In this document: piece by piece, positions 35,098-44,985 of the stretch
How the letters are laid out: every line of letters begins with the position of its first letter
Numbering within the stretch: position 1 is the stretch's first letter
Source of the DNA: Dyadobacter endophyticus
GTDB lineage: Bacteria; Bacteroidota; Bacteroidia; Cytophagales; Spirosomataceae
DNA length: 64,000 nt
Assembly (NCBI RefSeq): GCF_014641595.1
Contig: NZ_BMIA01000001.1
Location: 2,666,426-2,730,425 of the forward strand
Direction of reading: 5' to 3'
Program-made: the position numbers and the translations under genes
Notes under the pieces: generated by a model
What the model was told of the DNA's origin: nothing
Databases searched by the model: none
The model's input: the letters and a program-made list of their open reading frames with translations, nothing else

Positions 35098-36186
35098 TCA
35101 TGGCCGGACGTAGTGGAAAGATTCTCCCCACGTCATATTCAGTGTTTTGAAGGATGAGGCTTTGAGCTCGGGGTAAGTTAATTGCAGAAATTCGGAATCG
35201 CCCCAGAACGGTACCCGGTCGTCCAGCGGATGTCCCAATTCATTTTCGTGTCCGGGAATCACAAGTTCGGGATTGAACCCTTTTACGATCCTGTGGATTT
35301 CGTTGGTCCAGCTTGGGGGGATCAGCACGTCAACGTGGTACTTCCTTGCCACATGGTCAATCCAGTCGTAATCGATCATGAATTTTCCCTCGTTGATCTG
35401 GTCGCCCATATGCGAAAACGAAAGGCCTTCGGGTGTGAACACGAGCGGAACATTATTTTCAGTTTCTCCCATCTGGTGTCCGGGATACAACACGATTTTT
35501 AATTTCCGACCACTTTTGAGCGTCAGTTCCTGCAAGGTGTCGGCCTGCCGCTTCAAATGCGTTACTGCATTGTGGACCGGTTGTCCAGCCCAGATTTGAG
35601 GCGGCGCGATTACCGGTTTTCCATTGTCGATAAACTGCCTCGCAATCGCTTCATCAGCATGGTCGCGGTGGTAATGGCTTACGAAAAGTACATCGCATTG
35701 GCGAATGAGCCGGGTCATGATGTTCCCGGAAAGAGCAAATGAGTCGGAACGGGAGCTTTTCCCATCCACAAGATCGAATGCAAGCGTTACCGTTTTCGTG
35801 CGGATGATGAAACCCATATTATACAGTTTCCATATGACGGCCCCTTTTTGGACTTTCGTATTTTCGATTTCCGCGAGGGTATTTGCTATTCTTTCATGAA
35901 AAAAATCCTGCACAGGCTTTCTGTACGCAGCATACTTGTCGTGCAATACGGCATCGAGCAATAGTAAATGGGGCTGCCTGTGCGCCTGATGCGACAGCCC
36001 GGGAGGATATTTTTTGAGGGTTGCGTTGACTTCCGCAAGAAATGCCCTGGCCTGCCGGTCCATATATGCGTTGCCTTTGGCATCAAGGCAGGGGTCGGTG
36101 AGCGTCGCCGTATCGGTGGGCTTGTTCTGCGCAATACATAATGATGAAGAGAACAGTATTACACAAAGAAAGCAAGTGCGTATCAT
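35098..36186 (-). CDS. Secreted metallo-beta-lactamase-fold hydrolase
   Basis: A 362-residue exported protein (signal peptide about 1-20). Residues 20-110 are helical and of unknown role. The metallo-beta-lactamase fold then starts with VIWKLYNMGFIIRTKTVTLAFDL and carries the metal motif H171-x-H173-x-D175-H176 (VSHYHRDHADE). Later ligands probably lie in LYPGHQMGE and PGHENELGHP. The fold is closer to UlaG/RNase-Z-like relatives than to true beta-lactamases. The substrate is unknown. Confidence 0.85.
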   Translation of the reverse strand: MIRTCFLCVILFSSSLCIAQNKPTDTATLTDPCLDAKGNAYMDRQARAFLAEVNATLKKYPPGLSHQAHRQPHLLLLDAVLHDKYAAYRKPVQDFFHERIANTLAEIENTKVQKGAVIWKLYNMGFIIRTKTVTLAFDLVDGKSSRSDSFALSGNIMTRLIRQCDVLFVSHYHRDHADEAIARQFIDNGKPVIAPPQIWAGQPVHNAVTHLKRQADTLQELTLKSGRKLKIVLYPGHQMGETENNVPLVFTPEGLSFSHMGDQINEGKFMIDYDWIDHVARKYHVDVLIPPSWTNEIHRIVKGFNPELVIPGHENELGHPLDDRVPFWGDSEFLQLTYPELKASSFKTLNMTWGESFHYVRP

Positions 36187-36301
36187 CGGTTGGGTTTTAA
36201 AGAATAACTGGTCTAATTACTCAAGACCCTCCATTTGATACCCCTCCAAGCCGGAAATGTTTGCTCCTGGTAAGATGAAGCTATCGTGCCGCCAGCGGGT
36301 T

Positions 36302-37588
36302 TTAGCGCGCAATAGCAGTCGTGCTCAAATCAATGTCCGAACCATGCTCAGAATCGTAAAACTCAGCAAAGATTATCCTGGCAACTACTTTTCCACCTGC
36401 CGTCTCCAACGAGAAGTCAACATTTAACAGCGCCGAAATATCCCTTACCAATATTAAGCCTAACCCGTAACTATCTCTACCTGAACTGCCAGCATCCGCT
36501 TCAAACTGGTACCCCTGATCTGTTCGCGGAATTTCATCCCGGTCTTCGCCCGGAACTGGGTTTTGAATACAAAGGTGCAGCCGGTCATCGATAACGGTGC
36601 CTGATATTTCGATTTCACCGTCCAGGGTATTTTTTATCGCGTTGTCCAGCAGATTATGTAGGATCACGCCAAGAAGGTTAGAATTGCTGATCACAGTCAG
36701 GTTTTCGTCCAAAGAGAAGCGTAATGTGTTGCCCCTTGAATGTAGAATCTGTTCAAACAAACCTGCCTTTTCGTGGATCAAAGCTACCAGGTTCACATTA
36801 CCTAAATGCAGCGCCCCTTTACGGATCTGGCCTTTTGCAAATTCCAGCAGATTTTGCATAAATATCCCCATATTGCTCAACGCTCGTTCCAGTTGCTGAT
36901 TATATTCATCTGCCCGCTCCAACTGGTTGTCCCTGATGAGATCGCCGGTAAGTTTAGTTCCGGTGATGATAAATTTCAGTGGTGCATTGACATCATGGGC
37001 GATCGATGCAATGATACGCGTGAGAAGGTATACCTGATGGTCCAGCTCGTCCTGCGACTTGCTCAAAACGGAAAGTGTTTGCTCTAATTCCGCGGTCCGC
37101 TCCGAAACGCGTATTTCCAGCAAGTATTTTTGCCGCTCGGCAGCAATAGCACGATCTGTGGCTCTTTGTAACGCCTCTTTTTGCCGCTGACGTTCGATTT
37201 CAAGCAAAAAAATAATGGGAACCATAATAAGTCCTATTAAGAGGCCGCGCAAGGAAAGGCGAATTGCTGCTATCCAAAATGGAAGTTCACGGATTGGTTT
37301 AAGCGGATAGTCCTCGAAAAAGGGGTTTGATCCGTAATAGAACAAATTGGACAGAATAGCGCAAAATATCAATGAAACAACGAGTTTCTGCCAGGTAACT
37401 AAACCAGGCCGGTAGTAAGTGTAATAGCTCACCAGCCAGATTGACATACACATCAGCCAGATAACAGTTTCCGACCCGATCAGATTTACGGGGTTAGCAG
37501 CCTGGCCCTCAGAAAGCCTGACTGGCAGGATGGAGACGGTTACCACGGTAGCCATCAGCGCACCAAGTCGCGAATTGTATTTCTTCAT
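36302..37588 (-). CDS. Membrane-bound sensor histidine kinase
   Basis: A 428-residue kinase. Four hydrophobic segments lie in the first 130 residues (about 8-24, 39-58, 66-84 and 105-129), then a coiled coil (130-185). The phospho-acceptor helix has H198 in SIAHDVNAPLKFI. This is unusual in having DVNAPL instead of the common E(L/I)RTPL, but it is of a type seen in Bacteroidota. The ATPase domain has an N-box (HNLLDNAIKNT) and a G-box (SYGLGLILV). It is divergent from a single-domain response regulator, its probable partner. The input signal is unknown. Confidence 0.9.
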   Translation of the reverse strand: MKKYNSRLGALMATVVTVSILPVRLSEGQAANPVNLIGSETVIWLMCMSIWLVSYYTYYRPGLVTWQKLVVSLIFCAILSNLFYYGSNPFFEDYPLKPIRELPFWIAAIRLSLRGLLIGLIMVPIIFLLEIERQRQKEALQRATDRAIAAERQKYLLEIRVSERTAELEQTLSVLSKSQDELDHQVYLLTRIIASIAHDVNAPLKFIITGTKLTGDLIRDNQLERADEYNQQLERALSNMGIFMQNLLEFAKGQIRKGALHLGNVNLVALIHEKAGLFEQILHSRGNTLRFSLDENLTVISNSNLLGVILHNLLDNAIKNTLDGEIEISGTVIDDRLHLCIQNPVPGEDRDEIPRTDQGYQFEADAGSSGRDSYGLGLILVRDISALLNVDFSLETAGGKVVARIIFAEFYDSEHGSDIDLSTTAIAR

Positions 37589-37682
37589 GGAAATAATATA
37601 GGAGCAATAATCCTTGCAATATAGCAGGTAGATAGCCTGTTGCCAATTTGAGCCTCAATGCGGAGCAGCCGATTTCATTGCA

Positions 37683-37711
37683 TTGGTCTCGCCTATAAAG
37701 TTTTATATTTG
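37683..37711 (+). promoter_or_regulatory. Promoter of the response-regulator gene
   Basis: TTG (37683-37685) and TATATTTG (37704-37711) are separated by 18 bp and match the Bacteroidota -33/-7 pattern. The start codon at 37799 lies about 88 bp downstream. Confidence 0.55.
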
Positions 37712-37798
37712 GCGATGCAAAGCCACGGCTGGTCGGTGAGCGCGAGAGCTCGCACCCGATAGCAGGCTTTTGAATTGTTTGAAGCTCAACGAAGTTCC

Positions 37799-38188
37799 AT
37801 GAACGACCAACCCATTATAATTGCCGACGACGACGCCGATGATAGCGAATACATGCGCACGGCCCTGATTTCGGTCTTTGGCCAGGACAAACAAGTGATA
37901 CAGGTTCCGAATGGCCGCGAATTACTCGCACTCGCCAAAAGCCCAACATTTCGACCGGAGCTCATCATTATCGATATGCAAATGCCGTTTATTTCGGGAA
38001 CGGATATTCTCTGCAAACTGCGCGACCAGCAACATCTGAAGCAGGTACCGCTGGTCATCATGTCGGGTGATAAGTATAATCTGGAACTCGCCTACCGGGC
38101 TGGTGCAGATGGTTTCTACTCAAAGCCAACATCACCCGAGGGCTATCTTGAAGTTGCCATCGATATTAGAACACAATACTACCGTTAG
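37799..38188 (+). CDS. Single-domain response regulator (CheY-like)
   Basis: A 129-residue receiver domain with no output domain. The acidic pocket is D10-D11-D12, the phospho-acceptor is D59 in IIIDMQMP, T/S is at 89 (VIMSG) and K109 is in YSKP. Single-domain regulators of this type act by protein contact or as phosphorelay carriers. It lies between a divergent histidine kinase and a downstream PAS histidine kinase on the same strand and probably connects them. The start at ATG 37799 was preferred to the TTG at 37775. Confidence 0.93.
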   Translation: MNDQPIIIADDDADDSEYMRTALISVFGQDKQVIQVPNGRELLALAKSPTFRPELIIIDMQMPFISGTDILCKLRDQQHLKQVPLVIMSGDKYNLELAYRAGADGFYSKPTSPEGYLEVAIDIRTQYYR

Positions 38189-38362
38189 CAAAAGCGAAGC
38201 CAGGATCCTGGCCGCCGGGGCATTTACACTGGATATACCCGATCAAAAGCGCAAGTGCTCTCTGGATTTGATCTTAAAGGATGTCACCTGTACACCTAAA
38301 AACAGTATATTTAAAGTGCGGGAAAGCGATATTTGTATCTGGCGATAACATAACGATCTTTT

Positions 38363-40048
38363 GTGTTGGAACAGCACAGCATTGGCACAGAAGCCAATTT
38401 TTTAAGGAACACAGGCGAATCAGGGCAATTGATTCTTCAATATGACTGGGACAATTCCTCCCTGGGCCCCCTTTCTCAGTGGCCGTCCAGTCTGCGTACT
38501 ACACTGGGCATTGTATTGCATTCGGCGTTCCCTATGTTCCTGTTTTGGGGACCTGACAATATTTGCTTTTACAACGACGCCTATCGCCCCAGTTTAGGTC
38601 TACCGGGGAAGCATCCCGCCATTGGCAAGCCGGCAATCGAGGTATGGCCGGAGATCTGGGAAATGACTGCTGCGCTGATCAATGAGGTATATTTAACAGG
38701 AAACGCGCTGTGGTTTGAGAACAAGTTGATCCCCATTGAACGCAATGGCCGGCTTGAAGACGTCTATTGGACATTCAGCCACAGCCCGGTATACGGGGAC
38801 AATGGTACCATAGCCGGTGTGCTGGTTACCTCGCTGGAAACAACGCCGACGGTGATAGCCCAGCAGAAGATCAAGGAAACGGTCTTAAAACGTACGCGGG
38901 AGCTGGAACAAGCCAACGCCTCGATCAGTCAGGCCAACGCGTACCTTCAGGATATCATTAACTCATTCAAACAACCTCTTCAGGTGCTCGTGCCCGTCTA
39001 TGAAGGGGGCGAGATCGTTGATTTTCGTTTCAAACTGACGAATCAGGCCTATGCGTCCTATGCCAACACGACACCGGATGCGATCAGCGGCAGCAGAGTA
39101 AGCGAGATATTCCCGGGTTACCTGAAAACAACCAGTTTTACCAATGTGGCACGGACTTTCCTGTCGGGGGAAACGGACACGTGGATGATCCATTATGATC
39201 AGGACGGGCTGGATTTGTATAATGAAATGACTGCGATTAAAATGGGAGACGAAGTGATACTTCATTTCGCAGATTATACGAAGCTGAAATACCTCGAATT
39301 TGAGCTGCTCAATAAGATCACAGAGCTTGAAAACTCGAATCAAAACCTTGAAGCCTTCGCACATGCCGCGTCACACGATTTGAAGGAGCCTGTAAGGAAA
39401 ATACAAATGTTCGCCAACATCCTCCAAGGGCAACTCGGGGATAAATTATCCGAGCAAAACCGAATGACATTCAGCAAGATCATATCCGCAGCTGAAAGGA
39501 TGGGTAAGCTGATCGACGACTTGCTGCAGTACTCGCAATTTAGTCTTTTGCCGCCTTTAATGGAACCGGTTGACCTCAATGAGAATGTCCGCCAGGTAAT
39601 AGAAGATCTGGAAGTTCGGATTCAGGAAAGCAACGCGTCTTTGATATTGAAGGAACTACCCGTCATAAATGGCTACAAAAGGCAGTTGTACCAAATGTTT
39701 CAAAATCTGATCAGCAATTCGCTGAAATACCGGGACCCCGCAACTCCGCTGAACATTGAAATCTCCGCAGCCCCTTGCACCGAGAACGGAATAAACTATC
39801 ACCAGCTGGAAGTACGCGACAACGGTCTGGGATTTGAACAGCAGTTTGCCGAGAATATTTTCCAGCTTTTCACCCGCCTGCAACACACCAGTATGCAAGC
39901 AGGCAGCGGCATCGGGCTCTCTACCGTCAAACGGGTCGTCGATAACCACAAGGGAATCGTCAGAGCTGAGAGCCAACCCGGCAACGGCGCGCTATTCAAA
40001 ATTTTTCTACCAAATAGTGCGCCAAACGTTGAAGTGAGCCATTTCTGA
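38363..40048 (+). CDS. PAS-domain sensor histidine kinase, soluble
   Basis: A 561-residue protein without TM helices. The N-terminal PAS-like domain has the DWDNSSLGPLSQWPSSL motif (28-44) found at the head of many Bacteroidota kinases. A second PAS domain covers about 195-315. The dimerisation helix has H338 in AHAASHDLKEPVRK, and the ATPase domain has an N-box (FQNLISNSLKYRDP) and a G-box (GSGIGLSTVKRV). No ATG precedes the first domain in frame; the start is GTG at 38363 or TTG at 38366. It lies 174 bp after the response regulator and probably signals in the cytoplasm. Light or redox sensing is possible but not shown. Confidence 0.88.
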   Translation: MLEQHSIGTEANFLRNTGESGQLILQYDWDNSSLGPLSQWPSSLRTTLGIVLHSAFPMFLFWGPDNICFYNDAYRPSLGLPGKHPAIGKPAIEVWPEIWEMTAALINEVYLTGNALWFENKLIPIERNGRLEDVYWTFSHSPVYGDNGTIAGVLVTSLETTPTVIAQQKIKETVLKRTRELEQANASISQANAYLQDIINSFKQPLQVLVPVYEGGEIVDFRFKLTNQAYASYANTTPDAISGSRVSEIFPGYLKTTSFTNVARTFLSGETDTWMIHYDQDGLDLYNEMTAIKMGDEVILHFADYTKLKYLEFELLNKITELENSNQNLEAFAHAASHDLKEPVRKIQMFANILQGQLGDKLSEQNRMTFSKIISAAERMGKLIDDLLQYSQFSLLPPLMEPVDLNENVRQVIEDLEVRIQESNASLILKELPVINGYKRQLYQMFQNLISNSLKYRDPATPLNIEISAAPCTENGINYHQLEVRDNGLGFEQQFAENIFQLFTRLQHTSMQAGSGIGLSTVKRVVDNHKGIVRAESQPGNGALFKIFLPNSAPNVEVSHF

Positions 40049-40082
40049 TCGCGCGGCTTTTTCTAATGCAAAGGTTATGCTG

Positions 40083-42485
40083 TTATTCACTTCGTAATGA
40101 CTTTACCGGGTTCGTCAGAGCTGCTTTCACACTCTGAAAACTGACTGTCAATAGCGCTACCACCACAGTAGCCAAAAGTGCCAGCAGGAAAATAGCCGGA
40201 TTAAGCGAAATCTTGTACTCAAAATTCTTTAGCCAGCTCTCCATCGCCCACCACGCGACAGGCGCAGACAGTACAAAAGCAATAGCGATTAATTGTATAA
40301 ACTCTTTGCTAAACAACCAAAGAATGCTCCGTACACTAGCCCCGAGTACTTTACGGACGCCAACCTCCTTAGTTCGTTGATTGACCATGAACAAGACAAG
40401 CCCATACAGGCCCATACAACCAATAACCAGAGCTATCCCGGTGAAGAAGTTGATCAACTTACCCATCGTCTGCTCCTGCTGATAAGCCTCCTGAATCTGA
40501 TCATCTACAAACTGGGGATCGAAAAAACTATCGGCATAAACTTGATTGTAGGCCTTTTCCAATTGTTTCAACGCCCGGCCGAAGTCAGCCGAACGCAACT
40601 GGATGTTGGCCGAGTAGTACCCGCTGGCCATCGTGGTAAGGAACATGGGCTTGATCCGCTGCCTGAGATCAGACTGATTGTAATCTTTTAAAACGCCGAC
40701 GATTTCCAGGGATACCGACTGTTTATGCAGGATTTTGCCCAACACCTCCTCCGGTCGGCTGAAACCCAACTGCCGCATGAAGGTTTCGTTAATGAGTGCT
40801 TCGCGGGCAGTGTCGGAACGTTGGAGGTTGCGGCCGGTTATCAGTTTCAATCCATACAAACCCACATAATCGGCATCAATCCAAGCCTGCTGCGGGGTAT
40901 AAGGCTCTTCATTCGGGCGGGTCTCGAAACGGACGTTCGTTTGACTGGTGGAGCCTGACTGAGGGGGCCCACTCATCGAGTAACTGAAACTGCTCACATT
41001 GGGTACTGAGGAAGCCAGGTTACGAAACGCGCTCATTTTGCTGATGTCCTGCGCCGGAAGGTTTGGTAGGCTCACAGTCAGGATAGCATCCTTTCGAAAG
41101 CCCAAATCTTTTGTCTGAACGTAGCTGAGCTGATTGGTCACTACGATTAACCCGATAATCAGCATTTGCGAAATGGCAAACTGCGCCACCACCAGTCCCC
41201 GCCTGAGGGAAAAGCCACCGGTCTGCTGCGTGGTGAGACGTCCGGCTAATGCCACCACCGGACGGAAACCCGCCACGATCAACGCCGGGTAGAGGCCCGC
41301 CAGCAGAATGACCGCGGCCACCATAAGGGCCAGCCATGCCAGCACCGACGGTGAAAAGTAAAATGTAAACCGGAAAGGACCACTCAGATACGAATGAGCC
41401 AATGTTTGACCATACTGAAACAGGACGATCCCCAAGGCAAGGGCAGATAGTACTATGAGCGTAGTTTCGCCCATGAATTGCCAGAATAGCTGCGTTTTTG
41501 TACTGCCCAATACCTTACGAACGCCCACCTCCCGCGCGCGGTTGAGCGCCTGTGCCGTAGCCAGGTTCACAAAATTGATGCTCGCCGTACCTATCAGCAG
41601 TATGCCGATCAACACCAGCGACAGTAACAAGCCGCGACTAACGCCCCCATACTCGGGAGACAGGTGCATACTGCTAAAAGGTATAGCCGGGTAGGATGTT
41701 TCCTTGATTTTCCTGGGATTATACTTCTTGACGAACGGAAGCATTTGCTGGTTCCAATCCGCGACCGTAAAGCGGTCGTTAAACAGGGCAAAACAGTGGG
41801 TGCTGCCGTTCGTGTTGTCAAAGGGTTCATCTTCGGGACGTCCATTGAACTGCTCTTTCAGCGACCCCCAAGAGGCCATGATCGAGTAATCCAGATCGGT
41901 ATCCTCGCGGTAGTCGGCAAACACGCCCACCACACGCGCGGGAATGCGCGCCTCGAGCCGAACCGTCCGGCCTATGACGTTGGTGGTGGTACCGAAGCAT
42001 TTGCGGGCCAGCTCAGCGCTCATTACGACTGTACCTGGCTGGCTGAGGTCGTCGGGCCCACCTGCAATCCAGGTGTAGTCGAAGATGCTGAAATAAGCCG
42101 GTTCAACAAACGCGCCGTTGTGACTCTTCTCTTTAATTTTCTTATCGGCCTGGTTGGCGACGGGCACCGCTATCAGTGGCGAATACCACTCATCCAGCAT
42201 TGCAATGCGCTCAATCCCGGGGTAATCGTTGCGAACCGCCTGACCAAACGGGTAAGGGATACCCTGAATGTTGAATTCGTTGGTAGGCGATGTAAACCGG
42301 GAAGTGAATTGATAAATCCGGTCGTAGTTCCGATGGTGATGGTCGGTTTGGTAGTGGAAGCGAACAAGCGCGAAAATCAGCAGGGCACAACCCATACCAA
42401 GTGCCAGACCTGATATATTAATGAATGCATAAGCTTGGTTTTTGCGTAAGTTACGCCAGGCAATTTTGAAATAGTTTTGTAGCAT
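40083..42485 (-). CDS. FtsX/MacB-type ABC transporter permease
   Basis: An 800-residue protein with the typical start MLQNYFKIAWRNLRKNQAY, then TM1. A periplasmic MacB-PCD-like domain covers about 50-260. A first FtsX block has the loop NRAREVGVRKVLGS, followed by a second periplasmic domain. The final FtsX block has QRTKEVGVRKVLGASV and the C-terminal tail VKAALTNPVKSLRSE. It has eight TM helices and full family length. The matching ATPase is not in the window. The start at 42485 was chosen because the longer frame from 42512 adds residues before the conserved N-terminus. Confidence 0.93.
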   Translation of the reverse strand: MLQNYFKIAWRNLRKNQAYAFINISGLALGMGCALLIFALVRFHYQTDHHHRNYDRIYQFTSRFTSPTNEFNIQGIPYPFGQAVRNDYPGIERIAMLDEWYSPLIAVPVANQADKKIKEKSHNGAFVEPAYFSIFDYTWIAGGPDDLSQPGTVVMSAELARKCFGTTTNVIGRTVRLEARIPARVVGVFADYREDTDLDYSIMASWGSLKEQFNGRPEDEPFDNTNGSTHCFALFNDRFTVADWNQQMLPFVKKYNPRKIKETSYPAIPFSSMHLSPEYGGVSRGLLLSLVLIGILLIGTASINFVNLATAQALNRAREVGVRKVLGSTKTQLFWQFMGETTLIVLSALALGIVLFQYGQTLAHSYLSGPFRFTFYFSPSVLAWLALMVAAVILLAGLYPALIVAGFRPVVALAGRLTTQQTGGFSLRRGLVVAQFAISQMLIIGLIVVTNQLSYVQTKDLGFRKDAILTVSLPNLPAQDISKMSAFRNLASSVPNVSSFSYSMSGPPQSGSTSQTNVRFETRPNEEPYTPQQAWIDADYVGLYGLKLITGRNLQRSDTAREALINETFMRQLGFSRPEEVLGKILHKQSVSLEIVGVLKDYNQSDLRQRIKPMFLTTMASGYYSANIQLRSADFGRALKQLEKAYNQVYADSFFDPQFVDDQIQEAYQQEQTMGKLINFFTGIALVIGCMGLYGLVLFMVNQRTKEVGVRKVLGASVRSILWLFSKEFIQLIAIAFVLSAPVAWWAMESWLKNFEYKISLNPAIFLLALLATVVVALLTVSFQSVKAALTNPVKSLRSE

Positions 42486-42802
42486 ATTGATGGATCGTGA
42501 TGCTTTGTTCAATCTAAAAAGGCTTCCCCCTGCCCTATTGAGTCAATTATCATACCACGAAGTTGAACCTGCATTTTGATTAAGGAGAGGCTTCCTAATC
42601 GCTTAAAATGTACGATTTCGGACAACCTGTGTCCGGTACTGCTGCAACCCAATTGATTTGTATTTTCCTTTCGAATTTCCTTTTATGAATTTTGTTTGGG
42701 TATATCAAATGAGTGACTTCCCTTTTTCCCGACAAGTAGAACGGCTTCATCACGAGAAGTTAAAACAGAAAACATAATTTCAACTGACTAGCATATAAAA
42801 CT
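42486..42802. other. Intergenic stretch between divergent permease and VOC genes
   Basis: About 317 bp without a coding frame. A short inverted repeat GGACA-ACCTG-TGTCC lies near 42620-42640. No consensus -7 box was recognised for either gene. Confidence 0.4.
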
Positions 42803-43255
42803 ATGGCAAAAAGTAATTTAGTAAGAATGGACAATATCGGCATCGTTGTAGAATCCCTTGACGACGCCGTTTCGTTTTTCACAGAACTCGGACTGAAGCT
42901 TGAGGGACGAGCCACCATTGAAGGCGAGTGGGCTGGCCGTGTAACCGGACTGGGCTCTCAGCACGTAGAGGTTGCTATGATGGTTACGCCGGATGGTCAC
43001 AGCCGGCTCGAACTTTCCAGATTTCTTACCCCACCAGTTAAATCGGACCACCGAACTGCGCCTGTGAATGCATTAGGGTATCTGCGGGCCATGTTCACGG
43101 TTAAAGACATTGACGACACGGTAGCCCGGCTCTCTGCGCACGGCGCTCAGCTGGTTGGAGAAGTGGTTCAGTACGAGAATTCGTATCGGCTCTGCTATAT
43201 GCGCGGAACCGAAGGGATTCTTATTGGATTGGCAGAAGAAATCGGGCACAAGTAA
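42803..43255 (+). CDS. VOC-superfamily (glyoxalase/bleomycin-resistance-like) protein
   Basis: A 150-residue protein with paired beta-alpha-beta modules of the vicinal-oxygen-chelate fold: VRMDNIGIVVESLDDAVSFFTELGL in the first half and RAMFTVKDIDDTVARLSAHGAQLVGEVVQYENSYR..YMRGTEGILIGLAEE in the second. Candidate metal ligands are H55 (GSQHVEVAMM) and the final E in the GILIGLAEE strand. Members include glyoxalase, dioxygenases and antibiotic-binding proteins; the activity here is unknown. It is convergent with the second susD gene, with a terminator between. Confidence 0.85.
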   Translation: MAKSNLVRMDNIGIVVESLDDAVSFFTELGLKLEGRATIEGEWAGRVTGLGSQHVEVAMMVTPDGHSRLELSRFLTPPVKSDHRTAPVNALGYLRAMFTVKDIDDTVARLSAHGAQLVGEVVQYENSYRLCYMRGTEGILIGLAEEIGHK

Positions 43256-43256
43256 C

Positions 43257-43298
43257 AAAAAGCGCCCCGGCTATGTAAAAATCACATAAGCGGGGCGC
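43257..43298 (-). terminator. Terminator of the second SusCD operon
   Basis: Arms 43262-43276 and 43284-43298 pair over 15 positions with a two-base mismatch. On the minus strand they are followed by TTTTT (43261-43257), so the terminator serves the susD gene that stops at 43335. It may also slow the convergent VOC transcript. Confidence 0.8.
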
Positions 43299-43334
43299 CG
43301 GGGCTTGGAAAAACGGTGCAATTCGACCTTCGCT

Positions 43335-44963
43335 TTAATAGCCGTCGTTCTGTTTCAGATTTGAGTTTTTATTAAGTTCCGGACGCGGGATTGGCAGTAA
43401 GCTCCGGTAAGCTCCGTTTGGCTTATGGGAAAGCCACGACTTGGTAGTGAAAACTCCGAACCGGATCAAATCCTGGCGGCGGCGGCCTTCCTGTGCAAAC
43501 TCCCAGCCCAATTCATCCAAAAAGCGTCCGTACTTAATGTCTGCCCCACCTTCCCGCGTCGATGTGGTGGTGTTGCGGAGCCCGTAATCGTATGCGCTAC
43601 CCTTCATCAGATCGGCGCCGGTGACAGTAGCTTTGGTAGGGTTGGCTTTGAAATTGCGTTGTCTGACGGTTGTGACAAGCGTAGCGGCTTCATCGGCTTT
43701 ACCACTTCTGAGAAGCGATTCCGCTTTCATCATAAGCACATCGGCATAACGCAAAAGTGGCCAGTCGTTACTCAGATTGACGGTGGTACCTTTTTCAATT
43801 TCGAACTTCCCAAGCCTGAAACCGTGAATCTCTTCGGACTGATCGACACCCGGCAGTTCGTTGATATAACTCAGAGGCTTGCCTGCAAAAGCGCCCAATG
43901 TGCAGTTAAGCGGTGTTCCGCCGGCAGAAAACTGAGGCCCCTGGATCCAGTTACTTGTCAACCTTTCATCGTTTTTGTCGAATGAATTGATAAACTGCGG
44001 GATAGCACAAATTCCTCCCCAAGGTGTATTCAGCAGATTATACGTAGCCTGGTTGGCCGGTTGAAGTGTTTCCATGTGTATTGAAAAACCATTCCAGTCC
44101 GTCACATATTTAATGTCAAAGGGGATCGCAAAAATAATCTCCTTCGATGATTCATTGTTTGTTTTAAAAACCTCTTTTTGGGTAGCTTCCAGTGCATAAC
44201 CCGCACCGGAATTGATAACCGCATTGCAATGTTCAATACACTTGTCCCAGGCTGCGGTTCCTGTAAATACCTCTGCATTCAAGTACATCTTGGCAAGCAA
44301 AGTATGTGCTGCCCATTTGTTGAACCGTCCGTAAGTAGTAGGGTCATTCTTGTCGGAAAGAAGCGGCAGGTTATCGGTGATATCCTTTACGATAAACTCA
44401 AAGACCTGCTTACGGGTACTTTGCTCCGGTAAAAAGCCGGCGGGTACATCAAACTGGGTAATGATGGGTACATTGCCGAAGATGTCGCAAAGCACGTAGT
44501 AGTACGAAGCCCGCAGTACTTTCAGTTCGGCAATAACCGCCTCTTTCCCGTCGGTGAATGGGATGCTGCCCGATTCGATCTGATAAATGATGCGGTTGCA
44601 ATTGGCAATCCCCGCATAGGACCGGTTCCAGTTGTTGACGGCAATGTCGTCATCGGCGGTCCATTTATGGTCGTGTATCCGGCGATAAACACCACCATCC
44701 ACCCAGCCGTTGGGCCGCGCGGGCATCACGAGTTGGTCGCCGGAAACCTCCTGTGTCCTGAAGAGCCCGTTCCATTGTTGCAACACGTCACGCCAATTGG
44801 TATACGCTGCGCCAACGAGTGAGGCCACGTCTCCCGACGCAGGCGTGAACTGGCTTGCAATGATCCTGTCAAAACTCTCGTCCTTTAATTCGGTGCAGGC
44901 AGTAGCCCAAAGCAAAAGAAGTAATGCAATCTTACTTTTTATGATTAACTGTATGTTCTTCAT
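43335..44963 (-). CDS. susD-like: SusD/RagB family nutrient-binding lipoprotein (second locus)
   Basis: A 542-residue lipoprotein with C23 as lipobox cysteine (LLWATACTEL). SusD features include NCNRIIYQIE, VLRASYYYVLCDIFGNVPIIT, the internal KWAAHTLLAKMYLNAEVF helix pair and the C-terminal LLRYADVLMMKAESLLR..LVTTVRQRNF. It starts 22 bp after the susC stop. The start at ATG 44963 was preferred to 44996, since the longer frame would overlap susC and put extra residues before the signal. No glycosidase follows, so the bound nutrient is unknown. Confidence 0.94.
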   Translation of the reverse strand: MKNIQLIIKSKIALLLLLWATACTELKDESFDRIIASQFTPASGDVASLVGAAYTNWRDVLQQWNGLFRTQEVSGDQLVMPARPNGWVDGGVYRRIHDHKWTADDDIAVNNWNRSYAGIANCNRIIYQIESGSIPFTDGKEAVIAELKVLRASYYYVLCDIFGNVPIITQFDVPAGFLPEQSTRKQVFEFIVKDITDNLPLLSDKNDPTTYGRFNKWAAHTLLAKMYLNAEVFTGTAAWDKCIEHCNAVINSGAGYALEATQKEVFKTNNESSKEIIFAIPFDIKYVTDWNGFSIHMETLQPANQATYNLLNTPWGGICAIPQFINSFDKNDERLTSNWIQGPQFSAGGTPLNCTLGAFAGKPLSYINELPGVDQSEEIHGFRLGKFEIEKGTTVNLSNDWPLLRYADVLMMKAESLLRSGKADEAATLVTTVRQRNFKANPTKATVTGADLMKGSAYDYGLRNTTTSTREGGADIKYGRFLDELGWEFAQEGRRRQDLIRFGVFTTKSWLSHKPNGAYRSLLPIPRPELNKNSNLKQNDGY

Positions 44964-44985
44964 GATCGGAGATAGTTTAAGAATT

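Noticed and set aside
35098..36186. Metallo-beta-lactamase antibiotic resistance enzyme
   Set aside because: The H-x-H-x-D-H fold is shared by many hydrolases; sequence around it is closer to UlaG/RNase-Z-like relatives.
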